Position numbers and translations under genes: made by a program. From the NCBI GenBank assembly GCA_030832645.1, contig JAURIR010000003.1, positions 1 through 64,000 of the forward strand: a stretch of DNA of 64,000 nucleotides. Reading direction: 5' to 3'. The notes under the pieces were generated by a model. That model saw nothing but the letters and a program-made list of their open reading frames with translations. It was not told the DNA's origin and searched no databases. Shown here piece by piece: positions 47,440 through 57,546 of the stretch. This stretch comes from Chitinophagales bacterium (GTDB lineage Bacteria; Bacteroidota; Bacteroidia; Chitinophagales; Chitinophagaceae). Numbering within the stretch: position 1 is the stretch's first letter; the number at the start of each line of letters is the position of its first letter.

Positions 47440-50400
47440 TTAAAGAATCACTGCATCTAATTGCTGTGATTTATACAATTGATTGTAGTCGAGAATTGAT
47501 TTTTTGATTGATTCCAGATTTTTCTTCTGCGTATTCCATTCGGATTGTAAATCAGCCAAACGATTTTTTATTCCCTGTGTGATACGAGGATCTGGAGAAT
47601 CTGCCAGCATTTTTATGTTGAAAAACTCAGAATTGATTTTACTTGGCCAGTTGATAACATCCTGTCCGTTTTGAATTCTGCTTTCTACAATAGTGGATTC
47701 CCATTTATCAATTGATTTCAACAAATTCTTTGCTTCGGTCAATACTTTTTCTGCATTGGTCTTTTCTTTTAGAATTTCTGTTTGATGCTGTAATTGTTTT
47801 TTAATCTTACGCACATCGTTTACAGTTGTATGGAGTTCAGTGATGGTGGCAACAATTGTTTTTAATACCGACTGTTGTTCGTTCCACTCCGCTTCGGATG
47901 CTTGAATGCTTGGATTGGGCAATAATGTAATTTCGGTTTCAGAAGTTCCATTCTTGGTTTCCAATTTGGCTTTGTATTTACCAGGCTTCACAGCATAACC
48001 ATTGTAATTACCCCATACATACACTCCTTTTACATCCGGGGCAATTTGATCTACTCTGAAATCCCATAAGAACCTGTTATGTCCTTTTGCAACCGGAATT
48101 GTTGCCAGAGGAGTTGGGCCTCCAGGGTACTTGCTATACGATTCGTCTTTTTTGTTTGTATACGTTCTGATGATATTTCCATTGAGATCACTGATACTGA
48201 GTTTAACTGTTTCACTGTCCATGGCAGCAGGAAGAAAATAATCCAAGATCACTCCTTCCGGAGCATTTTGTCCTGCATTGTATTTTTCTTCTGGCAATCC
48301 ATTTCCACCGCCAAATTTATAAGCAGCTTTTGGTGAGATCAATTTTACACTTGACGCATCTGCATATTGTTGGATAGCACTCAAGTCGTCTAGTATCCAA
48401 AAGGCACGACCGGCAGTAGCTGCAATCAAATCATTGTCGCGGATGATCAAATCAGTTACAGGCACCACTGGTAGATTTCGTTGAAAAGGCTCCCAACTTG
48501 AACCCGCATCTTTTGATAAATAAAATCCTCTTTCACTTCCTGCGTAAAGAATATTTTTATTTTTCTTGTCCTCGCGAATTACTTTGATGAAGTCATCTGC
48601 TTTTACACCATTGATGATTTTGGTCCAGGTTTTTCCATAATCAGTTGTCTTATAAGAGTAAGCACCGTAGTCATTGAACTTATACCTCGTTGCAGCTACA
48701 TAGGCAGTTCCTTTATCAAACGACGATAATTCAATGCTGTTGATTTGTGATTCTGCTAAATCTGCAGGGGTCACATTCGTCCAGGTTTTTCCACCATCCA
48801 ATGTAACCTGAACGTATCCACAATCGCTGCCCGTCCAGATCACTCCTTTCTCCAAGGGCGATTCAGCGATGTAGAACAACGTATTGTAGTTTTCTCCACC
48901 TGCACCCTCGTTGGTGAAAGGAATACCACCCGGACCTTGTTTCGATTTTTCGTTGCGGGTAAGATCTGGGCTGATGGCTTCCCAGTTCAAGCCTCCGTTG
49001 GTAGATTTCAATACAACATTTCCACCATGATAAATTGTTTTTGGATCGTGTGGAGAAACGATGATGGGGGCATTCCAATTGAAACGATATTTCATGTTGC
49101 GCGGTTCAATTGCAAGGTTCATCGTTGGGTATGCTTGAATATCTTTTGTTTCGTTTGTTTTTGTATTCAATACTTCGATATAACCCTGATAGCAGCCTGC
49201 ATAGATAAGCGAGGGATCGTTGATGTCGAATGCAGGAAATGCAGATTCACAGCCTGGGCCAATACTCCAATCTCTCTCTGTTAATGCTGGTCCGTTGTTT
49301 CTGCTGGCTACAATTACAGAACTATTGTCTTGCTGGCCTGCATATAATTTATATGGAAATACATTGTCGGCATTTACGCGATAAAATTGAGCAGTGGGCT
49401 GATTCATGATGGATGACCATGAGCGCGCATTGTCATAACTGATTTCTGCACCACCATCATCTGCCAATGCAATATTTCCTGAATAAGTTGGGTTGATCCA
49501 TAGATCGTGTGTATCTCCGTGTTGTACTTTAACAGGAGCAAATGTTTTTCCTCCATCGATTGATTTCATCATTGGAGCATTCAATACATATACTATATTT
49601 TCATTTTTAGGATCAGCGAATACTTCCATGTAATACCACGAACGTGAACAAATGTCCTGGTTATTAGAAAGCAAACTCCATGTTTTACCTGCATCGTCGG
49701 AACGGTATAAACCAGATTTTGCTTTATCTGTTTCCACAATAGCAAATACTCTATTTGAATTCGCTCTTGAAACGCTGATACCAACTTTACCCATCAACTT
49801 TGGCAAGCCTTCTGTTAATTTTGTCCATGTGGCTCCTTCGTCGGTAGATTTCCAAATAGCAGATCCTGGTCCCCCACTTGACACAGTCCATGGAAATCTT
49901 TTGTGTTCCCATGATGCAGCGTACAATATTCTCGGATTATTCATGTCCATCGAAAGTGAGGAGATGCCTGTACTATCATTGATGTATAAAACTTTTTTCC
50001 ATGTAGTTCCTCCATCAATAGATTTAAAAACACCTCTATCATTGTTTGGCCCGTGCACTGTACCCTGTGCAGCAACAAATACTACATCCGGATTTTTTGG
50101 ATGCACAACGATATCAGCGATGTGACGAGTTTTCTCCAACCCTATATTCTTCCATGTTTTTCCTGCATCAGTAGATTTATATACACCGTTGCCATAACTC
50201 GTCATCACCCCTCTTACTGCATGTTCGCCTGTTCCTACATAAATAACGTTCGGGTCTGCTTCAGAAACAGCAATCTCTCCAATGGTGCCCACAGTAAAGA
50301 ATCCATCTGAAATATTTTTCCAGCTGATGCCACCATCGTCGGTTGTCCAGACACCACCACCGGTATATCCTACATAAAATTTTTGGTCATTGTTAACGAC

Positions 50401-50574
50401 ACCGCTCACGGCATTGGCTCTGCCGCCTCTGAATGGACCAACATTTCTCCATTTTAGGTTTTTGAAAATAGAGTCGGGACTTACCGATACAGCAACAGGA
50501 GCAACTTCTTTTTTCTTTTGAGCTTGAGCAAACAAAAAGAAAAAGGCGAGAAGGCTAAGGAGCAATTTTTTCAT
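47440..50574 (-). CDS. VPS10/sortilin-like BNR-repeat beta-propeller secreted protein (1044 aa)
   Basis: Signal peptide; repeated Asp-box segments GVWTTDDGGISWKN, GVYKSTDAGKTWKN, GVFKSIDGGTTWKK, GLYRSDDAGKTWSL. Confidence 0.88.
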   Translation of the reverse strand: MKKLLLSLLAFFFLFAQAQKKKEVAPVAVSVSPDSIFKNLKWRNVGPFRGGRANAVSGVVNNDQKFYVGYTGGGVWTTDDGGISWKNISDGFFTVGTIGEIAVSEADPNVIYVGTGEHAVRGVMTSYGNGVYKSTDAGKTWKNIGLEKTRHIADIVVHPKNPDVVFVAAQGTVHGPNNDRGVFKSIDGGTTWKKVLYINDSTGISSLSMDMNNPRILYAASWEHKRFPWTVSSGGPGSAIWKSTDEGATWTKLTEGLPKLMGKVGISVSRANSNRVFAIVETDKAKSGLYRSDDAGKTWSLLSNNQDICSRSWYYMEVFADPKNENIVYVLNAPMMKSIDGGKTFAPVKVQHGDTHDLWINPTYSGNIALADDGGAEISYDNARSWSSIMNQPTAQFYRVNADNVFPYKLYAGQQDNSSVIVASRNNGPALTERDWSIGPGCESAFPAFDINDPSLIYAGCYQGYIEVLNTKTNETKDIQAYPTMNLAIEPRNMKYRFNWNAPIIVSPHDPKTIYHGGNVVLKSTNGGLNWEAISPDLTRNEKSKQGPGGIPFTNEGAGGENYNTLFYIAESPLEKGVIWTGSDCGYVQVTLDGGKTWTNVTPADLAESQINSIELSSFDKGTAYVAATRYKFNDYGAYSYKTTDYGKTWTKIINGVKADDFIKVIREDKKNKNILYAGSERGFYLSKDAGSSWEPFQRNLPVVPVTDLIIRDNDLIAATAGRAFWILDDLSAIQQYADASSVKLISPKAAYKFGGGNGLPEEKYNAGQNAPEGVILDYFLPAAMDSETVKLSISDLNGNIIRTYTNKKDESYSKYPGGPTPLATIPVAKGHNRFLWDFRVDQIAPDVKGVYVWGNYNGYAVKPGKYKAKLETKNGTSETEITLLPNPSIQASEAEWNEQQSVLKTIVATITELHTTVNDVRKIKKQLQHQTEILKEKTNAEKVLTEAKNLLKSIDKWESTIVESRIQNGQDVINWPSKINSEFFNIKMLADSPDPRITQGIKNRLADLQSEWNTQKKNLESIKKSILDYNQLYKSQQLDAVIL

Positions 50575-50613
50575 ACTACTGATTTGAGTGATTACAAATT
50601 AAGGGTACTGAAG

Positions 50614-50647
50614 ATAAAAAAAAATTGCTCCACTTTCGTGGAGCAAT
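50614..50647 (-). terminator. Intrinsic terminator for the downstream minus-strand Gfo/Idh gene
   Basis: 10-bp stem ATTGCTCCAC / GTGGAGCAAT, loop TTTC, A-run at 50616-50624 reading as a T-tract on the minus strand. Confidence 0.75.
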
Positions 50648-50672
50648 GATATAAGCTTGATAGGTAAATAGC

Positions 50673-52148
50673 TTATTTTTTAATTTCCCAACCTGGACGG
50701 TAGTTTCTGGTAACAAACTGGTTTGCTTCTTCGAAGTTGGTAATTCGCATATTGTTTCCATCCCACAATAGCTTTTTGCGGCCGTTGAATTCAAATCCAT
50801 TTCTGCCAGCAGCATTCTTCACTTCTTTGCGCAACATATAACTTCTGATTGCAAGGTTGCCCATCAAAACTGTTTCTGTCAATGGACCAGAATAGTCAAA
50901 CGATGAGGTCAATCCCTTGTGCTCTTTACTATTGAAGCCTGCTTTACATGCCTCTGTCCAAGAAACTTGGTGTCCGAATTCTGGAAGTCCTTTTGGTGCA
51001 TTTGGATCGGGTGCTGGCATCGTGATGCGCTCACCGTTGTTCAAATAAATTTTAGGATTGTTTCCATACATACCAATTACCATCACACCTTTTGAACCGT
51101 GCAAATAAACTCCATTGTCTCCACCAGCATCCGGGCTCAACGGTTCATCGGCAGGAATTTGATCAGGATGGAATGGCTTCAAGCCTCCGTCCATCCATAC
51201 CATTTTCAGCTGCGATTTATTTTTCTTGGTTTCAGGGAATTTAATTTCCACCAATGCGGATGGAGGGCATCCTTCTGGAATGTACTCAGGCGTCCAGTCT
51301 TTGATGAAAACCTGTCCCACACTGCATTCTACTTCAGTTGGGTATCCCAATCCTAAAATTCTGAAAGCAGAATCGATGGTATGACATCCGATATCACCCA
51401 AGGCTCCTGTACCAAAATTCCACCATCCTCTCCATTTGAATGGATGATACAACGGGTTGTAGTCTACATACTCAGCGGGGCCGAGCCAGGTGTTCCAATC
51501 TTCTGGCGACATAGATGCTGGAAGAGCCGGTTTGTCTTTTGGAACTGGAATTCCTTGAGGCCATACAGGACGGTTCGTCCATATTTCTACCTTGTGAACA
51601 GGTCCGATCAATCCCTTATTGAACCAATCGATAGCAACTTGTTGCTGAGGGTTGGAAGATCCCTGGTTACCCATTTGAGTAACAACTTTGTATTTTCTTG
51701 CTGCCTCTGTCATCATACGTGCTTCGGCAATATTATGTGTGAGAGGCTTCTGTACGTATACGTGCTTTCCCATTTGCATGCAGGCCATTGCAGCGAACGC
51801 ATGGAAGTGATCGGGAGTAGAGATCGTTACAGCATCGATGTCTTTTCCAGACTCTTCGAGCATTTTTCTGAAATCCTTGTATCTCTTTGCATTAGGGAAT
51901 TTCTCTACGGCAACTTTTGCTCTATCAAAGTCTACATCAGTGAGAGCAACTACATTATTAGCTCCGTTATTAAAGGCATTGATGATGTCTGATTGACCTT
52001 TACCACCGGCGCCGATGGCAGCAATGTTCAGCTTATCACTTGGGGCAACGTATCCTTTACCAAGCACATGGCGTGGAACGATAAAGAAGCCAGCTGCAGC
52101 AAGTGAACTTTCTTTGATGAAATTTCTTCGATTTTTTTGATTCGACAT
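50673..52148 (-). CDS. Gfo/Idh/MocA family oxidoreductase with Tat-like leader
   Basis: NRRNFIKESSLAAAGFFIV; LNIAAIGAGGKGQSDI; GKHVYVQKPLTHNIAEARMMTEAARK. Confidence 0.92.
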   Translation of the reverse strand: MSNQKNRRNFIKESSLAAAGFFIVPRHVLGKGYVAPSDKLNIAAIGAGGKGQSDIINAFNNGANNVVALTDVDFDRAKVAVEKFPNAKRYKDFRKMLEESGKDIDAVTISTPDHFHAFAAMACMQMGKHVYVQKPLTHNIAEARMMTEAARKYKVVTQMGNQGSSNPQQQVAIDWFNKGLIGPVHKVEIWTNRPVWPQGIPVPKDKPALPASMSPEDWNTWLGPAEYVDYNPLYHPFKWRGWWNFGTGALGDIGCHTIDSAFRILGLGYPTEVECSVGQVFIKDWTPEYIPEGCPPSALVEIKFPETKKNKSQLKMVWMDGGLKPFHPDQIPADEPLSPDAGGDNGVYLHGSKGVMVIGMYGNNPKIYLNNGERITMPAPDPNAPKGLPEFGHQVSWTEACKAGFNSKEHKGLTSSFDYSGPLTETVLMGNLAIRSYMLRKEVKNAAGRNGFEFNGRKKLLWDGNNMRITNFEEANQFVTRNYRPGWEIKK

Positions 52149-52234
52149 GGCAAGCTTTTTAAAATGAATGATGAATATCCAAGTTACAATTCGAGCGTAA
52201 GATTTATTACATTTAGAGTAATAATTTTTTTCTT

Positions 52235-55108
52235 ATGCTCAAGAACTTCTCTCGTTGGATGACAATTTTCGCATTTCTGTGCGCATCCCATGTTTCAATC
52301 GCTCAAAATGTTCCTCAACAATTTCTATCCCATCTCAAGTGGAGAATGATTGGCCCGCACCGTGCAGGCCGTACCGTTGGTATATGCGGTGTTCCTTCTC
52401 AACCCAATGTTTTTTACATTGGTGTAAACAACGGAGGTGTCTGGAAAACAAACGATTATGGACATACATGGAAACCCATCTTTGATGATCAAAACACAGG
52501 GTCGGTGGGCGATGTCGTTGTCGCGCCTTCGAATCCCAACGTTATATATGTAGGAAGCGGAGAAGGAATTCAGCGACCGGATTTATCCGTCGGAAATGGA
52601 GTGTATAAATCTACCGATGCTGGACAAACTTGGGTCAATCTTGGCTTGCACGATGCACAACAAATTGGTGGCATTGCAGTTGATCCGCAAAATGAAAACA
52701 GATTATTTGTTGCGGCATTGGGACATCCATACGGACCAAACAAAGAAAGAGGTGTGTACAGGAGTTTGGATGGCGGAAAAACATTTCAGCAAGTATTGTA
52801 TTTCAATGAAAACACAGGTGCTGTGCAGGTTGCCATCGATCCAAACAATTCAAACATCATCATCGCAGATATATGGGCAGCTCGTCAAGGTCCATGGGAA
52901 AATGGTGCATGGAATGGAAAAGAAAGCGGCTTGTTTAAATCAGAGGATGGCGGCACTACATGGAAAAAACTTACCAAAGGGTTGCCAACAGCAACCGAAG
53001 ACGGGTTGGGAAGAATTGGTTTTACAATTGCTCCAAGCGATTCAAAACGAATGTATGCAACCGTAGATGCAGAAAAGAAAGGTGGAATTTACAGAAGTGA
53101 TGACGGTGGTGAATCTTGGTACATGCTTACCGAAGATGGAAGATTGTGGGGAAGAGGATCTGACTTTGCGGAAGTAAAAGTAGATCCTAAAAATGCCGAT
53201 ATCGTTTACTCTGCCAATGTTGTAACCTGGAAATCTACCGATGGCGGTAAAACCTGGACAGGTATCAAAGGAGCACCAGGGGGCGACGACTATCACAGGA
53301 TATGGATCAATCCTACTAATCCAAACATCATCGCCATGGGCTTGGATCAAGGAGGAACTATTACAGTTAACGGCGGAGAAACGTGGTCTTCTTGGTACAA
53401 CCAAGCTACTGCTCAGTTCTATCATGTGAGTACCGATAATGCTTTCCCTTATAATGTATATGGCGGACAACAAGAGAGTGGTTCAGTGGGTATTGCCTCC
53501 AGATCAAACGATGGCAACATCAGTTTTCGCGAATGGCATCCTGTTGGTGTTGAGGAGTATGGATACATTGCTGCAGATCCACTGGATCCTAACATTATTT
53601 ATGGTGGAAAAATTACAAAGTACGATAAGAGAAATGGTCAGGTGCAAAATATTTCACCCGTACCGGTGCGTGATGGAAAAGTTAGATTCATTCGAACTGC
53701 CCCAGTTTTGTTTTCTCCTGTTGATCCTAAAACATTTTATTTCGCAGGAAATATTATTTTTAAAACGACCGATGGTGGAAACAGTTGGACAACCATCAGT
53801 CCTGATTTAACAAGACCATCGTACGATATTCCATCCAGTGTTGGAGTATTTACAGAGGAAGGAATGAAAACCATGCCAAGAAGAGGAGTGGTGTATGCAT
53901 TGGCGCCATCCAATAAAAACATCAATACAATTTGGGCTGGCACAGACGATGGCCTGGTGCACATTACACGCGATGGCGGATTGCATTGGAAAGATATCAC
54001 TCCTGCAGGTGTTACTTCTTGGAGTAAAGTTTCACAAATTGATGCAAGTCATTTTGACGACAATACTGCGTATGTGGCTGTAAATAGAATTCGTTGCGAT
54101 GATATGAAACCACATATTTATGTTACACACGACGGTGGTGCAAGCTGGAAAGAAATTGTCAATGGGTTGCCAACTGAGCCGATCAATACAGTTCGTGAAG
54201 ATCCAATACGAAAAGGGTTGCTCTATGCAGGTTCTGAAAATGCAGTCTATATTTCTTTTGATGACGGCGGGCATTGGCAATCGTTGAGACAAAATATGCC
54301 GAGCACCTCTATCAGAGATTTAGTTGTGAAAGACGATGATTTAGTGATTGGAACGCATGGAAGAAGTTTTTGGATCATGGATAATATCAGTGCACTTCGA
54401 CAGTTGAATATTTCTAGCAACACGGGTACTATTTTATTCAAACCACAAAAAGCTGTGCGTGTAAGATGGAATATGAATACAGATACTCCCTTACCTCCGG
54501 AAGAGCCAGCTGGGCAAAATCCTCCGGATGGGGCAATGATCGAATTTTATTTACCTCAACCGGCAACTTCTGTTGAATTGGAAATTCTCGATCAAAAAGG
54601 AGCTGTCATTCGAAAGTACAGTAACAGCGATACGTTGTATAAAGTTCCAGCAGTCAATATCCCATTGTACTGGATCAGGCCACAGCAGCAGATTTCAACC
54701 AGTGCTGGTATGCAACGATTCCTGTGGGATTTGCATTATCAACCGTTGAACGAAGCACCCAGTTATGCAATTGCTGCTGTTAAAAATAATACAGCTCCTG
54801 ATCCAACATCTCCTTGGGTGATGCCAGGTGTATATACCGTGCGTTTGAAAGTAAATGGGCAATTGCAAGAACAGAAGATTACAGTGGTAATGGACCCTCG
54901 TGTAAAAACATCTGTCAAAGATTTACAACGGCAGCACGATCTAGCTATGATATGTTATGAAGGCAAAAAGAAAACAGAACATACAAATGCTTCGTTGTAC
55001 AGAAAGTTCAACACTTTGTTTGAGATTTTAAGTACTACTGATTTGGCACCCACTATTCAAACCGAAAAAGCCGTTTTGGCCGCACAGCAAGAGCTAAGTA
55101 AACATTAA
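52235..55108 (+). CDS. VPS10/sortilin-like BNR-repeat beta-propeller secreted protein (957 aa), paralog of 47440..50574
   Basis: LKWRMIGPHRAGRTVGICGV; Asp-box segments GVYKSTDAGQTWVN, GVYRSLDGGKTFQQ, GLFKSEDGGTTWKK, GIYRSDDGGESWYM. Confidence 0.88.
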   Translation: MLKNFSRWMTIFAFLCASHVSIAQNVPQQFLSHLKWRMIGPHRAGRTVGICGVPSQPNVFYIGVNNGGVWKTNDYGHTWKPIFDDQNTGSVGDVVVAPSNPNVIYVGSGEGIQRPDLSVGNGVYKSTDAGQTWVNLGLHDAQQIGGIAVDPQNENRLFVAALGHPYGPNKERGVYRSLDGGKTFQQVLYFNENTGAVQVAIDPNNSNIIIADIWAARQGPWENGAWNGKESGLFKSEDGGTTWKKLTKGLPTATEDGLGRIGFTIAPSDSKRMYATVDAEKKGGIYRSDDGGESWYMLTEDGRLWGRGSDFAEVKVDPKNADIVYSANVVTWKSTDGGKTWTGIKGAPGGDDYHRIWINPTNPNIIAMGLDQGGTITVNGGETWSSWYNQATAQFYHVSTDNAFPYNVYGGQQESGSVGIASRSNDGNISFREWHPVGVEEYGYIAADPLDPNIIYGGKITKYDKRNGQVQNISPVPVRDGKVRFIRTAPVLFSPVDPKTFYFAGNIIFKTTDGGNSWTTISPDLTRPSYDIPSSVGVFTEEGMKTMPRRGVVYALAPSNKNINTIWAGTDDGLVHITRDGGLHWKDITPAGVTSWSKVSQIDASHFDDNTAYVAVNRIRCDDMKPHIYVTHDGGASWKEIVNGLPTEPINTVREDPIRKGLLYAGSENAVYISFDDGGHWQSLRQNMPSTSIRDLVVKDDDLVIGTHGRSFWIMDNISALRQLNISSNTGTILFKPQKAVRVRWNMNTDTPLPPEEPAGQNPPDGAMIEFYLPQPATSVELEILDQKGAVIRKYSNSDTLYKVPAVNIPLYWIRPQQQISTSAGMQRFLWDLHYQPLNEAPSYAIAAVKNNTAPDPTSPWVMPGVYTVRLKVNGQLQEQKITVVMDPRVKTSVKDLQRQHDLAMICYEGKKKTEHTNASLYRKFNTLFEILSTTDLAPTIQTEKAVLAAQQELSKH

Positions 55109-55128
55109 TTATTCGTCAATTTTCTAGT

Positions 55129-57546
55129 ATGAAAAATATTCTTTTCTCTTTGCTATTGGTTGGATGTATGCAGCTCAATGCACAGGTTCCTGTTAATCCA
55201 GATCTTCTGAAAGGGTCCTGGCGAGCAAGTTGGATTACCTGTCCTAATGTAGCACAAAGAGATTACGGTGTTTATCATTTTAGAAAATCATTTACGATTG
55301 ATGATATCAAAGAAAAGTTTATTGTTCATCTAAGTGCAGACAATCGGTATCGTTTGTTTGTAAACGGAGTGGCTGTTTGCAGCGGACCTGCAAGGGGGGA
55401 TTTATATAATTGGTATTTTGAATCAGTCGATATTGCCCCTTATTTACGCAAAGGGAAAAACACCATCGCAGCATTGGTTTGGAATATGGGAGTGCATGCA
55501 CCTGTAGCTCAAATCTCTAATCAAACAGCATTTGTGCTGCAGGGTGATACGGATGCAGAGAAAGTAGTCAATTCAAATGCTACTTGGAAGGTGATAAAAG
55601 ATTCATCCTATGTTCCATGTTCATTGGATAATGGGGCAAGAGTAAAATCGTATATGGTTGTTGGACCCGGGGATCAGGTAGATGCAAAAAATTATCCTTG
55701 GGGCTGGGAACAACTGGACTATGATGATGCAAAATGGCTAAATGCTTCGAGCATCACCAATCCTGTCAATGTTGGATACGGATCAGATAATCTATGGAGC
55801 TTGAAGCAACGAAATATTCCGTTGATGTTTGAGAAAATGCAACGTATTCAAACTGTTCGAAGAAGCGAGGGGATGGAAGTAGGCAGTACTTTTTTATCTG
55901 GCAGTAAATCGTTGGTTGTTCCTGCAAATAAGACAGTTTCAATTTTATTGGATCAATCTTTCAATACAGTTGCCTATCCGCAGCTGATTACTTCTAAAGG
56001 AAGGGGAGCGAGTATCAAACTGAGTTATACCGAAGCTTTGTTGGCAGATCCGAATTCGGAGAAGTACAAAGATGTTAGTATCAATGGAGCTACTCGAAGA
56101 AAGGATTTTCAAAAAGGGAATCGAAATGATATTCATAGTAAGTTGGTAATTGGCAACTACGATATTTTTATTGCCGACGGTGGAGTGCAAAGAGTTTTCA
56201 GGCCACTGTGGGTGAGAACCTATCGCTATATACAATTAGATATCACTACAAAAGACGAGCCACTTGAAATAAATGATCTCTATGGGATGGCAACAGGTTA
56301 TCCATTTGAAGTGAAAGCTTCGTTCAAGTCGAATGATTCATCCTTGCAACAAATTTGGGACATTGGATGGCGAACAGCACAGCTCTGTGCAGGGGAAACC
56401 TATTTTGATTGTCCGTATTACGAGCAATTGCAATACGAAGGGGATACCCGTATTCAATCGTTGATTTCATTGTATGTAACAGGAGACGATCGTTTGATGC
56501 GTAAGGCCATTTTAGATTTTTACCATTCGAGGGTGCCAGAGGGGTTAACACAAGGAAGATATCCCAGCAGCCGCTTGCAGGTAATTCCGCCTTTCTCCTT
56601 GTATTGGGTAAGTATGTTGCACGATTATTGGATGCATCGAAAAGATGCAGCATTTGTGGAGCAGTTCCTGGTTCCTATTATGGGAGTATTGGATTGGTAC
56701 GAAAGAAAAATTGATCAGCAGAAAAATATGTTGGGTCCGATGAAGTGGTGGAATTTTGTGGATTGGAATCAAAAATTTCCTGGAGGCACTCCTGATGGTG
56801 CAAACGAAGGCAACTCCTCCGTGATTACATTTCAGTATGTGTATACATTGAAACAAGCTGCAGAGCTGTTCAATTATTTTGGTAAACCAAACGATGCAGC
56901 TCATTATAAAAATCTTGCAGATCGATTGGGCAAAGGTGCATTTACTGCTTGTTACGATAGCAAGAAAGGTGTGATGGCCAATACACCATTTAAAAACACT
57001 TTCAGTCAGCATGCAAGTATTATGGGCATTCTATCAGGCAGTGTTCCAAAAGAGCTGCAGCAAAAAATGATCATGAATACCTTAACGGATACCAGTATCA
57101 GTCAGGCTACTTTTTATTACAGATTTTATTTGAACCGCGCATTGAAGTATACTGGCAATGCAGACAGGTATTACAAGGAATTAAAACCATGGCGAGATAT
57201 GATCGATTTAGGGTTGACCACCTTTGCAGAAGAGCCCGATCCTACACGATCTGATTGTCATGCATGGAGTTCGAGCCCTAATTATGATTTCTTTGCAACC
57301 ATTTGTGGCATTACTCCATCCAAACCAGGTTTTTCGGCTGTTAGAATTGCTCCTGCTCTTGGAGAGTTGAACCATGTTGTTGGTGAAATGCCCCATCCAA
57401 ATGGAATCATCAAAGTTGAAATACAAAAGGATGGATCTTCTGGAGTGCTGGCAACTATTGAGTTGCCTTCCAATGTACCGGGAGTATTTTCCTGGAAAGG
57501 CAAGGAAGTATCCCTTCATTCAGGAATACAAAAAATCAAACTCTAG
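55129..57546 (+). CDS. Alpha-L-rhamnosidase-like glycoside hydrolase (GH78)
   Basis: GETYFDCPYYEQLQYEGDTRIQSLISLYVTGDDRLMRKAI; C-terminal FAEEPDPTRSDCHAWSSSPNYDFFATICGI. Confidence 0.88.
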   Translation: MKNILFSLLLVGCMQLNAQVPVNPDLLKGSWRASWITCPNVAQRDYGVYHFRKSFTIDDIKEKFIVHLSADNRYRLFVNGVAVCSGPARGDLYNWYFESVDIAPYLRKGKNTIAALVWNMGVHAPVAQISNQTAFVLQGDTDAEKVVNSNATWKVIKDSSYVPCSLDNGARVKSYMVVGPGDQVDAKNYPWGWEQLDYDDAKWLNASSITNPVNVGYGSDNLWSLKQRNIPLMFEKMQRIQTVRRSEGMEVGSTFLSGSKSLVVPANKTVSILLDQSFNTVAYPQLITSKGRGASIKLSYTEALLADPNSEKYKDVSINGATRRKDFQKGNRNDIHSKLVIGNYDIFIADGGVQRVFRPLWVRTYRYIQLDITTKDEPLEINDLYGMATGYPFEVKASFKSNDSSLQQIWDIGWRTAQLCAGETYFDCPYYEQLQYEGDTRIQSLISLYVTGDDRLMRKAILDFYHSRVPEGLTQGRYPSSRLQVIPPFSLYWVSMLHDYWMHRKDAAFVEQFLVPIMGVLDWYERKIDQQKNMLGPMKWWNFVDWNQKFPGGTPDGANEGNSSVITFQYVYTLKQAAELFNYFGKPNDAAHYKNLADRLGKGAFTACYDSKKGVMANTPFKNTFSQHASIMGILSGSVPKELQQKMIMNTLTDTSISQATFYYRFYLNRALKYTGNADRYYKELKPWRDMIDLGLTTFAEEPDPTRSDCHAWSSSPNYDFFATICGITPSKPGFSAVRIAPALGELNHVVGEMPHPNGIIKVEIQKDGSSGVLATIELPSNVPGVFSWKGKEVSLHSGIQKIKL

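Noticed and set aside
49652-50125. 157-aa plus-strand ORF
   Set aside because: Lies entirely antisense within the BNR-repeat protein 47440..50574; open frame explained by the repeated coding strand.
51381-51992. 203-aa plus-strand ORF
   Set aside because: Antisense to a well-supported Gfo/Idh gene (50673..52148); translation is Ser/Arg/Cys/Phe-rich with no recognisable motif, typical of shadow ORFs.
53042-53473. 143-aa minus-strand ORF
   Set aside because: Antisense to 52235..55108; no domain signature.
47440-55108. Possible DNA tandem repeats in the two large propeller genes
   Set aside because: Repetition is at protein level (Asp-box units); nucleotide copies are diverged, so no separate DNA repeat feature is supported.
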